From JAOUEA01 sp963790335 (GTDB taxonomy: Bacteria > Actinomycetota > UBA4738 > HRBIN12): 64,000 nucleotides of DNA. Location of the stretch: positions 62,001 through 126,000 of the forward strand of contig CAWBOB010000006.1 in assembly GCA_963790335.1 (NCBI GenBank). Direction: 5' to 3'. This document shows positions 1 through 9,172 of the stretch, piece by piece. The notes below the pieces were generated by a model. It did not search any database, had not been told where the DNA came from, and saw only the letters and a program-made list of their open reading frames with translations. The translations under genes and the position numbers were made by a program. Within the stretch, counting starts at the first letter, position 1. Each line of letters opens with the position of its first letter.

Positions 1-1036
1 CCTGCCGTTCGAGGGCGACCTGCTCGAGGCGCTGCGGCGCCGTGCTCGCCTCGCCCAACGTGGCATCGAAGCGATGGATCTGGCAGCAGTACGACTCGCT
101 CGTGCAGGGGCAGACCGTTGCCGGTGCCGGGAGGCGACGCGGCCATCGTGCGGCTCGATGGCACCATGCGGGCGCTGGCCCTCTCGACCGACGGCAAGGG
201 CCGGTTCGGATCGCTCGACCCCTACCTCGGGGCGATGCACGCCGTCGCCGAGTCCGCGCGCAACGTGGCGGTCACCGGCGCGCGCCCGCTCGCCATCACG
301 AACTGCCTGAACTTCGGCAACCCCGAGCGCCCGGTCGTGATGTGGCAGTTCGCCGAGTCGATCCGCGGCATCCGCGACGCCTGCCTCGCCTTCGACACGC
401 CGGTGACCGGCGGCAACGTGAGCTTCTACAACGAGTCGGCCGGGTCCGCGATCTGGCCGACGCCGGTGATCGGCATGCTGGGGCTGCTCGACGATCACCG
501 GCTGCAGGGTGCCGCTCGGGATTCCCGCGCGCCGGTCTCGCGATCTTCCTGCTGGGGGAGACGTTCCCGGAGCTCGGGGGCTCGGAGTTCGCCGACGTCG
601 TGCTCGGCGTCGTGGCGCGGGCATCCCCCGGCACTCGATCTCGCGAAGGAGCGAGCCCTGCACGCCCTGCTCGTCGAGGCGGCAGCATCCGACGTGCTCG
701 CGAGCGCCCACGACTGCGCCGACGGCGGGCTCGCGGTCGCCCTCGTGGAATCGGCGATCGAGGGCGGCCACGGGTTCGCAGTCACGATCGCGACCGATCT
801 GCCGCCGCACGTGTCGCTGTTCTCCGAGAGCGCCTCGCGCGCCGTGGTCTCGGTCGCGCCCGAGCACGAGCCCGCCCTCGCACGAGCTCGCCGGCTCCTG
901 CGGAGTGCCACTGGAGCGACTGGGCGAGACCGGAGGGCCCCGCGTGGTGTTCGACGGCATGTTCGAGACCACGGTCGCCGAGCTGCACGAGCTCTACGAG
1001 GGCGCGATCCCGCGGCTCATGGAACCGGCGGTCTGA
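1..1036 (+). CDS. purL: Phosphoribosylformylglycinamidine synthase PurL, 3' part
   Basis: C-terminal part of the ATP- and glutamine-dependent FGAM synthase, fourth step of purine synthesis; the 5' part lies outside the window. Successive frames give the expected PurL order: LLASPNVASKRW, a GPGGDA-type loop (seen as VPGGDAA), LDPYLGAMHAVAESARN, TNCLNFGNPERPVVMWQF, VTGGNVSFYNE, PTPVIGMLGLLDD, FLLGETFPELGGSEF, SAHDCADGGLAVALVE, then a C-terminus ending MEPAV. The frame changes near 40, 118, 512, 630 and 890, so no single ORF covers the gene. All the key motifs survive, which points to sequence error. The stop at 1034-1036 is two bases before a likely HAD hydrolase start. Confidence 0.93.
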
Positions 1037-1037
1037 G

Positions 1038-1827
1038 ATGACCGGCCTCGGCCCCGCGCCCGCCCATCCGGGCGGTGACCTTCGACTTCTGGGACACGCT
1101 CGTCGCAGGAACAGCAGGAAGCGGAAGCGCGATGCGGCGGCTGCAGATCGATCGGTTCGCCGCGACCCTCGACGAGGCCGGCCGGCACGTGCCCGGCGAC
1201 GAGCTCGCGAGCGCGTTCGACGCGAACTGGGAGCGCTTCGAGGAGCGGTGGATCGCGAACACCGGCCAGTACACCCCTGCCGACACGGTCGAGTTCGTCG
1301 CCGAACGCATCGGACTCGCGCTCGACGATGCGCTGCGGACCCGGCTCGTCGACGGCTTCCGCGAGGTGGGAGAACGGGTGCCGCTGGAGCTCGCCGAGGG
1401 CATCACCGACGTGCTCGAGACGCTCCGCTCGGCCGGCCTGCGCATCGCGATCGTCTGCGACGTGGGCCTCACGCCGTCGCCCACGCTGCGCGATCGGCTC
1501 GAGCGCTTCGGCGTGCTCGACTCGTTCGACGCGTGGGCGTTCAGCGACGAGACGGGGTGGTTCAAGCCGGCCCCCGAGGCGTTCGCTCCGGCGCTCGCGG
1601 CCGTGGGGCTCGGCATCGACGACGGCCCCGCGGTCGCCCACGTCGGCGACAACCCCCGCACCGACGTCGCCGGCGCGCTCGCGCTCGGCATGCTCGCGAT
1701 CCGGTACACGGGGTTCCGCGACGCCGTGGTCGAGGCCGACACCGTGGGCGAAGGAACCGAGCCCGCTCACGTGCGACGGACGACCCCGACGTGGCTGGCC
1801 CGCCTCCTCCCGAAGCCCACCACGTGA
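1038..1827 (+). CDS. HAD-superfamily hydrolase
   Basis: HAD hydrolase of about 255 residues, probably a small-molecule phosphatase; substrate not predictable. Motif I is FDFWDTL (the nucleophile Asp and the second Asp of DxxDT are present). Motif II sits near the serine or threonine of the IVCDVGLT segment, motif III at the lysine of WFKPAPEAF, and motif IV is HVGDNPRTDVAGA. A helical cap lies between motifs I and II. ATG at 1038 just after purL is the natural start but needs one frame change near 1070; the uninterrupted frame begins at GTG 1075. The close spacing suggests cotranscription with purL. Confidence 0.8.
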
Positions 1828-1940
1828 TCGATGACCACCGCGAGCTGCCCGGATTGCTTGGCGTCGCATGATCCGTCGGTGAGCCCGTTCACGCCGCGGC
1901 CCGCTCAGGCGTCGTTCGTTTATGGACCGGCCAGGAAGGC

Positions 1941-2432
1941 GTGACGTTGGCTGAGGCCATCGCGGGCGATGCCGCCATTCCAGGACGTTCCTGGAGGCCA
2001 ATCGGGCGGTCGTGTACCGCTTCCTCACGGTGGCGGTCGGCCCGCAGGAGGTCGACGACGTGTTCCAGGAGACGTTCCTGGCGGCGCTGCGCGCCTACCC
2101 GCGGGTGCGCGAGCCGGCGAAGCTCGACCGGTGGATCCTGGCGATCGCGAGCCGCAAGGCGATCGACCACCACCGAGGCGCAGCCCGGCGGGCGCTGCCG
2201 ACCGACGAGCCGCCGGAACGCCTGGTCGTACGATCAGCCTCCGACCGACCCCGGCGATCCGCTCTGGGCGGCGGTGCGGGCCCTGCCCGCTCGCCAGCGG
2301 GTCGCCGTCGTGCATCGGCACGTGCTCGACCGAGGCTACGCCGAGATCGCCGAGCTCATGGGAAGCAGCGAGCAGACCGCCAGGGCCAACGTCTACCAGG
2401 GAACGAAACGACTGAGGGAGCTGATGACGTGA
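1941..2432 (+). CDS. ECF-type RNA polymerase sigma factor
   Basis: Extracytoplasmic-function sigma factor. Region 2 reads VYRFLTVAVGPQEVDDVFQ followed by ETFLAALRAYPRVREPAKL and the DRWILAIASRKAIDHHR helix. Region 4 reads LPARQRVAVVHRHVLDRGY with the helix-turn-helix IAELMGSSEQTARANVYQG. Two frame changes (near 1980 and 2240) separate the start (GTG 1941), region 2 and region 4. The stop overlaps the start of the next gene, a methyltransferase, so the two are probably translated together. No anti-sigma gene is visible next to it, so the signal it responds to is unknown. Confidence 0.85.
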   Translation: MTLAEAIAGDAAIPGRSWRPIGRSCTASSRWRSARRRSTTCSRRRSWRRCAPTRGCASRRSSTGGSWRSRAARRSTTTEAQPGGRCRPTSRRNAWSYDQPPTDPGDPLWAAVRALPARQRVAVVHRHVLDRGYAEIAELMGSSEQTARANVYQGTKRLRELMT

Positions 2433-3040
2433 GGACGACCGATCTGAAGCGGCTCGCGCCGGCGCGCGATGCGTCGGAGGCGGCGCGGGCGGCAGCGCCC
2501 GGGTTCGCCGAACGTGCCGCGGCCGAGCGCCTGACCGACGTGGCCGTGGCGACGATGGATCCCCGATCGGCGAGCTGCTGGTCGCGGTGACCCCGAAGGG
2601 GCTGGTCTCGATCGCGTTCGAGGACGAGGACCGTGACGAAGTGCTCGAACGATTGGCCGCGCGAGGTGTCGCCCCGGGTGCTGGAAGCCGCGGCTCCGAC
2701 CGACGACGCCAGGCGCGAGCTCGAGTGAGTACTTCCTCGGGCAAGCGTCGCCGGTTCGACCTCCGTGTCGATCGCCGGCTCATCGGCGAATTCGCGTGGA
2801 GCGTGCTGCGAGCCACGAGCCGCGTCGGGTTCGGCGAGCTCGCCACCTACGGGCAGATCGCGGCGCGCATCGATCGTCCGAAGGCTTCGCGCGCGGTGGG
2901 CCGGGCGCTCGGCTCGAACCCGATCCCGATCGTGCATCCCATGCCATCGCGTCGTCGGCGCCGGCGGCTCGCTCACGGGCTACGCCGGCGGCCTTCCGAG
3001 GAAGCAGACCCTGTTGCGCCTCGAAGGCTCGATCCCCTAG
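2429..3040 (+). CDS. Methylated-DNA--protein-cysteine methyltransferase (Ogt/MGMT)
   Basis: Suicide DNA-repair protein that moves the alkyl group from O6-alkylguanine to its own cysteine. The acceptor motif IPCHRVVG is complete, followed by LTGYAGGLPRKQTLLRLE, the usual C-terminus. Upstream, SVLRATSRVGFGELATYGQ and SRAVGRALGSNPIPI form the DNA-binding domain, and PIGELLVAVTPKGLVSI is the typical N-terminal strand pair. About 40 extra residues rich in Ala and Arg precede it. Frame changes near 2560, 2670, 2730 and 2940. The start GTG 2429 overlaps the sigma-factor stop. Pairing with a sigma factor suggests damage-responsive control, which is inference. Confidence 0.85.
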
Positions 3041-3112
3041 CTGGTCCGCCCGTCCAGTCACCTTGACGCGGGGCGTCGATCCGACCTTCCTGGAACGTGG
3101 TCGGTCACCCGG

Positions 3113-3118
3113 TAAGCT
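3113..3118 (+). promoter_or_regulatory. -10 box (TAAGCT) for purF
   Basis: TANNNT hexamer ending 9 nt before the purF GTG; no Shine-Dalgarno sequence in between, so the mRNA is probably leaderless. One of a set with the same geometry in this window. No convincing -35. Confidence 0.5.
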
Positions 3119-3127
3119 GGCCTCCTC

Positions 3128-4548
3128 GTGGGGGCCGAGTCACCGAGAGAGGAATGCGGACTCTTCGGCGTGTGGGCGCCCGGCGACGACGTCGCGCGCC
3201 TGACCTACTTCGGACTCTTCGCCCAGCAGCATCGAGGCCAGGAATCCGCCGGCATCGCGGTCAGCGACGGCCACAACATCCTGGTCTACAAGGACCTCGG
3301 CCTCGTGAGCCAGGTGTTCAACGAGGCCACGCTCACCACGCTGCACGGCGACCTGGCGGTCGGGCACACCCGCTACTCGACCACGGGCTCGACGACCTGG
3401 GACAACGCCCAGCCGGTGTTCAAGACCGACGGCGTGCACTCGCTCGCGCTCGGCCACAACGGCAACCTGGTGAACACGCGCGACCTCGCGAGCGAGGGTC
3501 GCGAAGCAGGGCGCGGCTGCGAGCACCGACTCCGACATCGTGACCACCATGATCGCGAACGAGATGGCCGCGCTCGGCGGTCTCGAGGAAGCCGCGATGC
3601 GCGTGCTGCCGAGCCTCGAGGGCGCCTACTGCTTCGTGATGATGGACGAGCGGAGCGTCTACGCCGCCCGCGATCCCCACGGCGTGCGGCCGCTGTCGAT
3701 CGGCCGGCTGCCCAACGGCTTCGTCGTCGCGAGCGAGACGTGCGCGCTCGACATCGTCGGGGCCGTGTTCCTGCGCGACGTGGAGCCCGGCGAGCTGGTC
3801 GCGCATCGACGACCGCGGCCTGCACTCGGTGCGGTTCGCCGAGTCGCCGCGCCGCGCGCTCTGCATCTTCGAGTCGGTCTACCTGGCGCGGCCCGACTCG
3901 CGTCTGGGCGGATCGTCGGTGCACGAGTCCCGCCGCGAGATGGGGCGCATCCTCGCGAACGAGCACCCCGCCGACGCCGACCTCGTGATCGCCGTGCCCA
4001 CGACCGGACACTCGGCAGCCCAGGGCTACAGCGAGGTGAGCGGCATCCCCTACGGCGACGGTCTCTACAAGAACCAGTACGTGGGCCGCACGTTCATCCA
4101 GCCGTCGCAGACCCTGCGCGATCGCGGCGTGAAGCTGAAGCTCAACCCGCTGCCCGACTCGATCCGGGGCAAGCGGCTGATCGTGATCGACGACTCGATC
4201 GTGCGTGGCACGACGACGAAGCAGGTCGTGGCCGCCCTGCGGGAAGCCGGTGCGACCGAGGTGCACATCCGCATCACCTGCCCGCCGATCCAGTGGCCGT
4301 GCTTCTACGGCATCGACATGCCCACGCGCCAGGAGCTCATCGGCGCCGACCTCGCCGTCGACGAGATCCGCGCCTACATCGGCGCCGACACGCTCGGCTA
4401 CCTCTCGCTCGACGGCATGGTCGCCGCGGCCGGCGGGCCGAAGGAGTCGTTCTGCCGCGCCTGCTTCGACGGGGAGTACCCGATCGACGTGCCTGCGCAC
4501 GCGGGCAAGTTCGTGCTCGAGGAACAGCTCCGGCTCCCCACCGGATGA
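3128..4548 (+). CDS. purF: Amidophosphoribosyltransferase PurF
   Basis: First committed enzyme of purine synthesis: PRPP plus glutamine gives phosphoribosylamine. An N-terminal Ntn glutaminase begins after a short propeptide, with the nucleophile cysteine in EECGLFGVWAPG. The QQHRGQESAGIA and GHTRYSTTGS motifs follow. The C-terminal phosphoribosyltransferase domain carries VPTTGHSAAQGYSEVSGIPY and the PRPP loop VIDDSIVRGTTTKQ. Cysteines late in the protein (ITCPPIQWPCFYG, FCRACFDGEYP) fit the Fe-S type found in Bacillus and actinobacterial enzymes. Frame changes near 3515 and 3810. GTG 3128 follows a -10 box closely. The stop overlaps the purM start (ATGA). Confidence 0.95.
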
Positions 4549-5553
4549 GTCGACGCCTACCGCCGGTCGGGCGTCGATACCGAGGCCGCAGCGAAGGCCG
4601 TGATGCTCATCGGCGATCTCGCCGAGCGGACGCCGCCGCCCGGAGGTGGCCGACGAGGTCGGAGGATTCGCCGGCCTGTTCCGCATCGGCGACGGCACCA
4701 GCCTGCTCGCCGCTGCGACCGACGGCGTCGGCACGAAGCTCGAGATCGCACGCGCCACGGGTCGCCTCGACACCGTGGGCATCGACCTCGTGGCGATGTG
4801 CGCCGACGACGTGGTCTGCACCGGCGCGGAACCCCTGTTCTTCCTCGACTACCTCGCCGTCGGCAAGGTCGTGCCCGAGCGCGTGGCCTCGGTGGTCGAA
4901 GGTGTCGCCGAGGGGTGCCGGCGCGCGGGCTGCGCCCTGCTCGGTGGCGAGACCGCCGAGCACCCGGGCACGATGCCCGACGACCAGTTCGACCTCGCGG
5001 GCTTCTGCGTGGGCGTGGTCGACGAAGCCGCGCTGCTCGGGCCGTCACGGGTGCATGAGGGTGACGTGCTGGTCGGCCTCGCTTCGACGGACTGCACGCC
5101 AACGGCTACTCGCTGGTGCGACGAGCGCTGCTCGCGCGCTGCGCGCTCGACGACGCTCCGTCCGAGCTCCGCGGTCGCACGGTCGCCGACGAGCTGCTGG
5201 AGCCGTGCGCGATCTACGCGCCGATCGTGCTCGCCCTGGCGCGCGACGGGCTCGTGCACGCGGCTGCGCACGTCACCGGTGGCGGCTTCAACGAGAACGT
5301 GCCGCGCGCGCTGCCCCCCGGCCTCGGTGCCGAGATCGAGCGGGGCGCCTGGCCCGAGCACGCCGTGTTCGCCCTGGTGCAGGAAGCCGCGAGCGCGACC
5401 GACGACGACATGTTCTCGACCTTCAACATGGGTCTCGGCATGGTGCTCGTCGTCGATCCGTCCGACGCCGAGCAGGTCATCACCATCGCCGGAGCAGAGG
5501 CCGCCTTCCGCATCGGCCGCGTCGTCACGGGCTCGGGCGTGAGGGTTGCCTGA
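4545..5553 (+). CDS. purM: Phosphoribosylformylglycinamidine cyclo-ligase PurM
   Basis: AIR synthetase, fifth step of purine synthesis. After one corrected base the N-terminus reads MSDAYRRSGVDTEAAAKAV, typical of PurM. Further motifs are GFAGLFRIGDGTSLLAAATD, GVGTKLEIARATGRLDTVG, MCADDVVCTGAEPLFFLDY, GGETAEHPGTMPDDQFDL and, near the C-terminus, HVTGGGFNENVPRALPPG. Frame changes near 4550, 4635 and 5085. ATG 4545 overlaps the purF stop by four bases, so purF and purM form one transcription unit. Confidence 0.95.
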
Positions 5554-5731
5554 CGCGTGATCGTGGGTCGTCGAGGTGAGGCCTCGACGCGTCCCGATGG
5601 TCCGAGGTGACTAGGACCGACTCATCCGTCTGGCCGATGGTATGGCGGAAGGCCGCGACTTCCGGCCTGAGGGGAAACCGGTCGCGTGCCCGATTCAGTC
5701 CCGAGCTGGTCGGGCCGTTGCATCTCACACG
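5554..5731 (+). other. Spacer between purM and the response regulator
   Basis: A 178-base stretch without a gene. It holds one clear hairpin (stem AGGCCG/CGGCCT with a 7-nt loop, 5650-5668) followed by a GGGGAAACCGG segment. It could be a structured leader for the downstream response regulator, but I could not match it to a known riboswitch class. Confidence 0.35.
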
Positions 5732-6130
5732 ATGCAGATCCACGATGCGGACACGACAGCGCCGTCGAGCGTGCTCGTCGTCGACGACGAGCCGCAGGTG
5801 GTATGGGTGCTGCAGTTCAGCCTCGAGGCCGAGGGGTACACGACCTACGCGGCGAGCAACGGCGTGCAGGCGCTCGCCGAGATCACGGAGCACCGCCCGA
5901 ACCTGATGGTGCTCGACATCATGATGCCCACCATGGACGGCTGGAGCGTGCTCGAGGAGATGATGAAGCTTCCCCGCGAGGAGCGGCCGCGCGTCGTGAT
6001 CGTGAGCGCCTTGTCATCGGTGCGCGACCGCGCGAAAGCCGCCGAGCTGGGTGCCGACGCTTACGTGCCCAAGCCGTTCAACGTCGACGAGCTGCTCGCG
6101 GTGCTGCACGGCCTCGAACGCGCCAGCTGA
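5732..6130 (+). CDS. Single-domain response regulator (receiver only)
   Basis: A 132-residue CheY-like receiver with no output domain. Acidic pocket in VLVVDDEPQVVW, phosphoacceptor Asp in LMVLDIMMPTMDGW, conserved Ser/Thr in VIVSALSSV and the lysine in AYVPKPFNVDELL. The protein starts at ATG 5732 after a 178-base spacer and no histidine kinase is adjacent, so its partner is elsewhere. It may signal by protein interaction rather than by binding DNA. The frame is intact. Confidence 0.88.
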   Translation: MQIHDADTTAPSSVLVVDDEPQVVWVLQFSLEAEGYTTYAASNGVQALAEITEHRPNLMVLDIMMPTMDGWSVLEEMMKLPREERPRVVIVSALSSVRDRAKAAELGADAYVPKPFNVDELLAVLHGLERAS

Positions 6131-6153
6131 CAGTCCACTGATTCCAGCCTAGA

Positions 6154-6555
6154 CTAGTGGTGGAAGCGCTGATGGTCCTTCGGAACCACGGTCGTACCGA
6201 CGGCCCTCAGCGTGAGGATCGGATCGTCGAGGAACTCGGCGGCGCTCTCGCTGATGTCGCTCCGGGCCGCCCCGATCTTGTGGATCTCGAACTCGCAGCG
6301 GCGTGAGGAGTTCCCGACGCTCACGATCTTCCCACGCGCTTCGATCCAGTCGCCGGCGTAGAGCGGCGCGAGGAACTCGACCGACTCGTAGGCACGGAAC
6401 AATCCCTCGTCGCCGTCGTAGCGCATGGCCAGCTCGGTGATCAGGTCGCCGACGATCTTCAGCTGCGTGGCTCCGGCGACGAGGTTGCCCCCGTAGTGGG
6501 CGTCTTCCTGGCCCAAGCGCAGGCGGATCAGCGAGGTGGGGAGTTCGTCGGGCAT
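6154..6555 (-). CDS. 3-aminobutyryl-CoA ammonia-lyase-like hotdog protein (Kal family)
   Basis: A 133-residue hotdog-fold protein. Its motifs match the family of 3-aminobutyryl-CoA ammonia lyase (lysine fermentation) and beta-alanyl-CoA ammonia lyase: EDAHYGGNLVAGATQLKI, GDEGLFRAYESVEFLAPLYA, GDWIEARGKIVSVGNSSRR, DISESAAEFLDDP and a C-terminal GTTVVPKDHQR. The reaction removes ammonia from the beta-amino acyl-CoA to give the enoyl-CoA. The assignment is from remembered family motifs, not a search. Other lysine-fermentation genes (kamA, kamDE, kdd, kce) are not nearby, so the acyl-CoA used here is unknown. The frame is intact. Confidence 0.72.
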   Translation of the reverse strand: MPDELPTSLIRLRLGQEDAHYGGNLVAGATQLKIVGDLITELAMRYDGDEGLFRAYESVEFLAPLYAGDWIEARGKIVSVGNSSRRCEFEIHKIGAARSDISESAAEFLDDPILTLRAVGTTVVPKDHQRFHH

Positions 6556-6585
6556 CGGTCGTTGGCCTCCCAGGGTCGGTGACGG

Positions 6586-7345
6586 TCAGCGTGCGCTCGG
6601 GGCGGCGGGGCGAGCCGGGATCACCTTGCCGAAGCGCACGCCGCGTGCGGGCACGCGCACCTCGGTGCCGTCCTTCTTGCGCACGAAATACGTTGCCGCG
6701 TCGGGGTCCCACCGTTCGAAGACGCCGACGGCCTCGGTCGTGTACCCGTTGGGGAGCTCGAACTGGAACGTCACGCGTGAGCCCACATCGCCGGGGCCCA
6801 CGAGGTTCGTGCCGGCCTTCGGCGCGGGGCGAGGGAAGGCCTGCACGCGCTCACGCTCCGGTGGGGCGGCGGCCGACGCCGCCAGCCGCGCACGCTCGTC
6901 GGCCGCCGCCTTCACCCACGCTCGGTTCAGCCCGGCTTGCAGGTACGCAACGCCGAGGAATCCGCCGAGGAACAGCAGCAGGGCGAGGCCGGCCGACGAG
7001 CCCTCGACGCCCGCCTGTTCCTGGGCCGTGATCACGCGCCGCGCCGTGTGCACGATGCCGACCATCGCCATGACGACGAGCAGCGCGACCACCACGAGCA
7101 GCCACCACACGTCGGTGAGCACGGCGAGGACGGCGAGCGGCAGGGCGAGGAACAGCCCGACGATCGCGAGCGTCGAGATCGAGCGGTCGGATCGAGTAGT
7201 TCCGCAGGTACATGCGCACGTCGTCGTTCACCCGGTAGTACCAGTACAGCCAGTACGTGCCGAGCGTCGCCGCGCCGAGTGCGAAGGCGCCGAGGGGTGC
7301 CCGAACCCGGTAGGGGCGGTCGCCGATCGAGACGTCGTGAGCCAT
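6586..7345 (-). CDS. DUF4234-like membrane protein
   Basis: Membrane protein of about 250 residues. The N-terminus has a soluble strand (VSIGDRPYRVRAP) followed by the DUF4234-like pattern LGTYWLYWYYRVNDDVRMYL, then hydrophobic segments LLVVVALLVVMAMVGIV and AGLALLLFLGGFLGVAYLQ. After a linker rich in Ala and Arg comes a C-terminal region (GSRVTFQFELPNGYTTEAVG, VRKKDGTEVRVPARGVRFGK) that looks like a small beta-domain. One frame change near 7190. Function unknown. Confidence 0.6.
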
Positions 7346-7375
7346 GGCGCCGAGGATATCGGACCGCCTCGCCGC

Positions 7376-8203
7376 TCAGCCCTCGTCGGCAGCGGCCACC
7401 GTGAGCGGCTCCGGCGGCAAGGAGAGCACGGCCTCGGCGGCGATGCGGAAGAGCGTCTCGCGTCCGGTCGTGTGCTCGTTCCAGCCTCGCTCGTCCCAGG
7501 CGTCGCCAGAGAGATCGTCACCGGCGTAGAGCACCTGGGCGAAGGTCACGCCTCGGAACGCCGCCACCGCGAAGAACGCCGCCGCTTCCATCTCCACGGT
7601 GAGACAGCCTTCGGCGACGCGCCGCTCGAGCTTGCCGCGCGTCTCGCGGTAGAGCGCGTCGGTGGTCCAGGTCGCTCCGGTCACGTGCGGCACGCCATGG
7701 CGCTCGGCGGTGGCGACGATCGCTTCGACGGCCGACGCCGACGGCTCCACGGCGCGTGACGCCGGCGCGTAGTGGTAGGAAGTGCCCTCGTCGCGGATCG
7801 CCGACGTCGGCACGATCAGGTGCCCGAGCGCCACATCGGGCACGAGCACGCCCGCGCCGCCGCACGCCACGAAGGTGCGGCAGCCGCGGGCGATCAACTC
7901 TTCGAGGAAGCCGGCCGCGAGGGGCGCTCCCACGCCCGGGTGCATCACCACCAGCCGCCGACCGTCGTGGTCGATCTCGAAGATCGGGTTGCGGCCGATC
8001 TCGCTCACGACGTGATCGACGAGCCGTCCGCCATGGTGCTCGACCACGTCGGCGATCACGTCCTGGAAGAAGCAGAGCACGGCGTGGGGGGCGATCGACA
8101 TCGGCTCGACCACCTCGCCCGGCTCGATCACCGCCGACGGGGCCGGGTCGAACTCGAGGATCGGTGGGGCATCGTCGGGCGGCGCTCCACCCTCGGGACT
8201 CAC
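7376..8203 (-). CDS. Nucleoside phosphorylase (uridine phosphorylase-like)
   Basis: 275-residue member of the PNP/UDP family, which splits nucleosides with phosphate. The region SEIGRNPIFEIDHDGRRLVV with VMHPGVGAPLAAGFLEELI forms the first half; FVACGGAGVLVPDVALGHL carries the phosphate site; and LTVEMEAAAFFAVAAFRGV is the ribose/base-binding E-M-E signature. Starts at GTG 8203, overlapping the stop of the EamA transporter (GTGA), so both are probably cotranscribed and the transporter may move a related metabolite. Substrate base not determined. Frame intact. Confidence 0.85.
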   Translation of the reverse strand: MSPEGGAPPDDAPPILEFDPAPSAVIEPGEVVEPMSIAPHAVLCFFQDVIADVVEHHGGRLVDHVVSEIGRNPIFEIDHDGRRLVVMHPGVGAPLAAGFLEELIARGCRTFVACGGAGVLVPDVALGHLIVPTSAIRDEGTSYHYAPASRAVEPSASAVEAIVATAERHGVPHVTGATWTTDALYRETRGKLERRVAEGCLTVEMEAAAFFAVAAFRGVTFAQVLYAGDDLSGDAWDERGWNEHTTGRETLFRIAAEAVLSLPPEPLTVAAADEG

Positions 8204-9093
8204 GCGGTTCGATCCTTCCGCGATGCGAGCAGCGCCCCCGCGATCACGAGCCCGATGCCAACGATCGAGAGCGCGCGAACCGTCTCGTCGAGGAAGACGG
8301 CCCCGAGCAGCAGCGCGACGACCGGGATGAGGTAGGTCGCGAACGACGCCCGCGCCGAGCCCACGCGGGAGACGAGCTTGCCCATCAGGACGAATGCGAC
8401 CCCCGTGCCGATCGCACCGACGACGAGGATCGCGGCGGCCGGTCCCCACGCGAACGTCGAGCCGGCGAGCCCGACCAGCCCGAAGGGCGCCGTCCAGATC
8501 GTGGCCAGCGCGAGCATCCGCGCCATGACCGGCAGCGCGCCGTAGCGCTGGGTCAGCGGCGCCGCGATGTTGATCGCGACCCCGTAGCACGCGACGGCTG
8601 CGAGCACGAGCGCCACGCCGAGCGCCTCGTTCGAGCCTTCCGCCAGCGAGGGCGCGGCGATGGCGGTCACGCCGGCGAACCCCACGACGAGCCCGATCGC
8701 CTGGGCGCGGCCGGGCAGCCGGCGGAGCATCAGGGCGCCGACCGTGGTGGCGAAGATCGGCATCGCGCCGTTCAGCAGTCCCGTGAGGCCCGACGTGATC
8801 CACTGCTGCGCCAACGGGAAGAGCGTGAACGGCACCGCCACCCACAGGAACGAGAGCGCGAGCATGCGTGCCCGGTCCTCGCGCGCGACCGATGTGCGGG
8901 CCGCGGGCACGAGCCACAGCGCGACGGCGCCGAACCCCACCCGGAGCCACGTGATCAGGCCGGGCTCGAACGCATCGAGGGCGATCGCGATCCACAGGAA
9001 CGACGAGCCCCAGATCGCGCCGATCGATGCGAAGAGCGCCCAGTCGAGTGGGGTGAACGCGCCCGGATGCGTGCCGGCGCTGGTCGAAAGCAC
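8200..9093 (-). CDS. EamA/DMT-superfamily transporter
   Basis: 297-residue inner-membrane protein with about ten hydrophobic helices and two EamA repeats. The first starts at LDWALFASIGAIWGSSFLWI and the second near ALGVALVLAAVACYGVAINI. The end of each repeat shows the usual pattern (FATTVGALMLRRLPGRAQAI and LIPVVALLLGAVFLDETVRA). The family exports amino acids or other metabolites; the substrate here is unknown. The stop overlaps the nucleoside phosphorylase start. Frame intact. Confidence 0.88.
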   Translation of the reverse strand: MLSTSAGTHPGAFTPLDWALFASIGAIWGSSFLWIAIALDAFEPGLITWLRVGFGAVALWLVPAARTSVAREDRARMLALSFLWVAVPFTLFPLAQQWITSGLTGLLNGAMPIFATTVGALMLRRLPGRAQAIGLVVGFAGVTAIAAPSLAEGSNEALGVALVLAAVACYGVAINIAAPLTQRYGALPVMARMLALATIWTAPFGLVGLAGSTFAWGPAAAILVVGAIGTGVAFVLMGKLVSRVGSARASFATYLIPVVALLLGAVFLDETVRALSIVGIGLVIAGALLASRKDRTA

Positions 9094-9172
9094 GCGTGCG
9101 GCGTGCGCGGCACGGTCGTGTCCACGATCGTGACGACCTCGTCGGGAAGCGGGGGTGTTCCCACCGGTCCAC

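Noticed and set aside
42..1871. Long Arg-rich ORFs such as this one and the similar long frames at 20124-21254, 27620-29452 and 49117-51252
   Set aside because: They are shadow frames of GC-rich genes: very high Arg/Ala/Pro content, no motifs, and a recognised protein on the same DNA in another frame.
1..5553. purL, purF and purM as pseudogenes
   Set aside because: All catalytic motifs are intact and there are no clustered stops within the true frames. Loss of several purine genes at once is improbable; indel errors explain it better.
5554..5731. Riboswitch upstream of the response regulator
   Set aside because: I compared the hairpin and GGGGAAACC segment with cobalamin, c-di-GMP and RNase P core patterns as remembered and none fitted. 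A covariance-model search would be needed.
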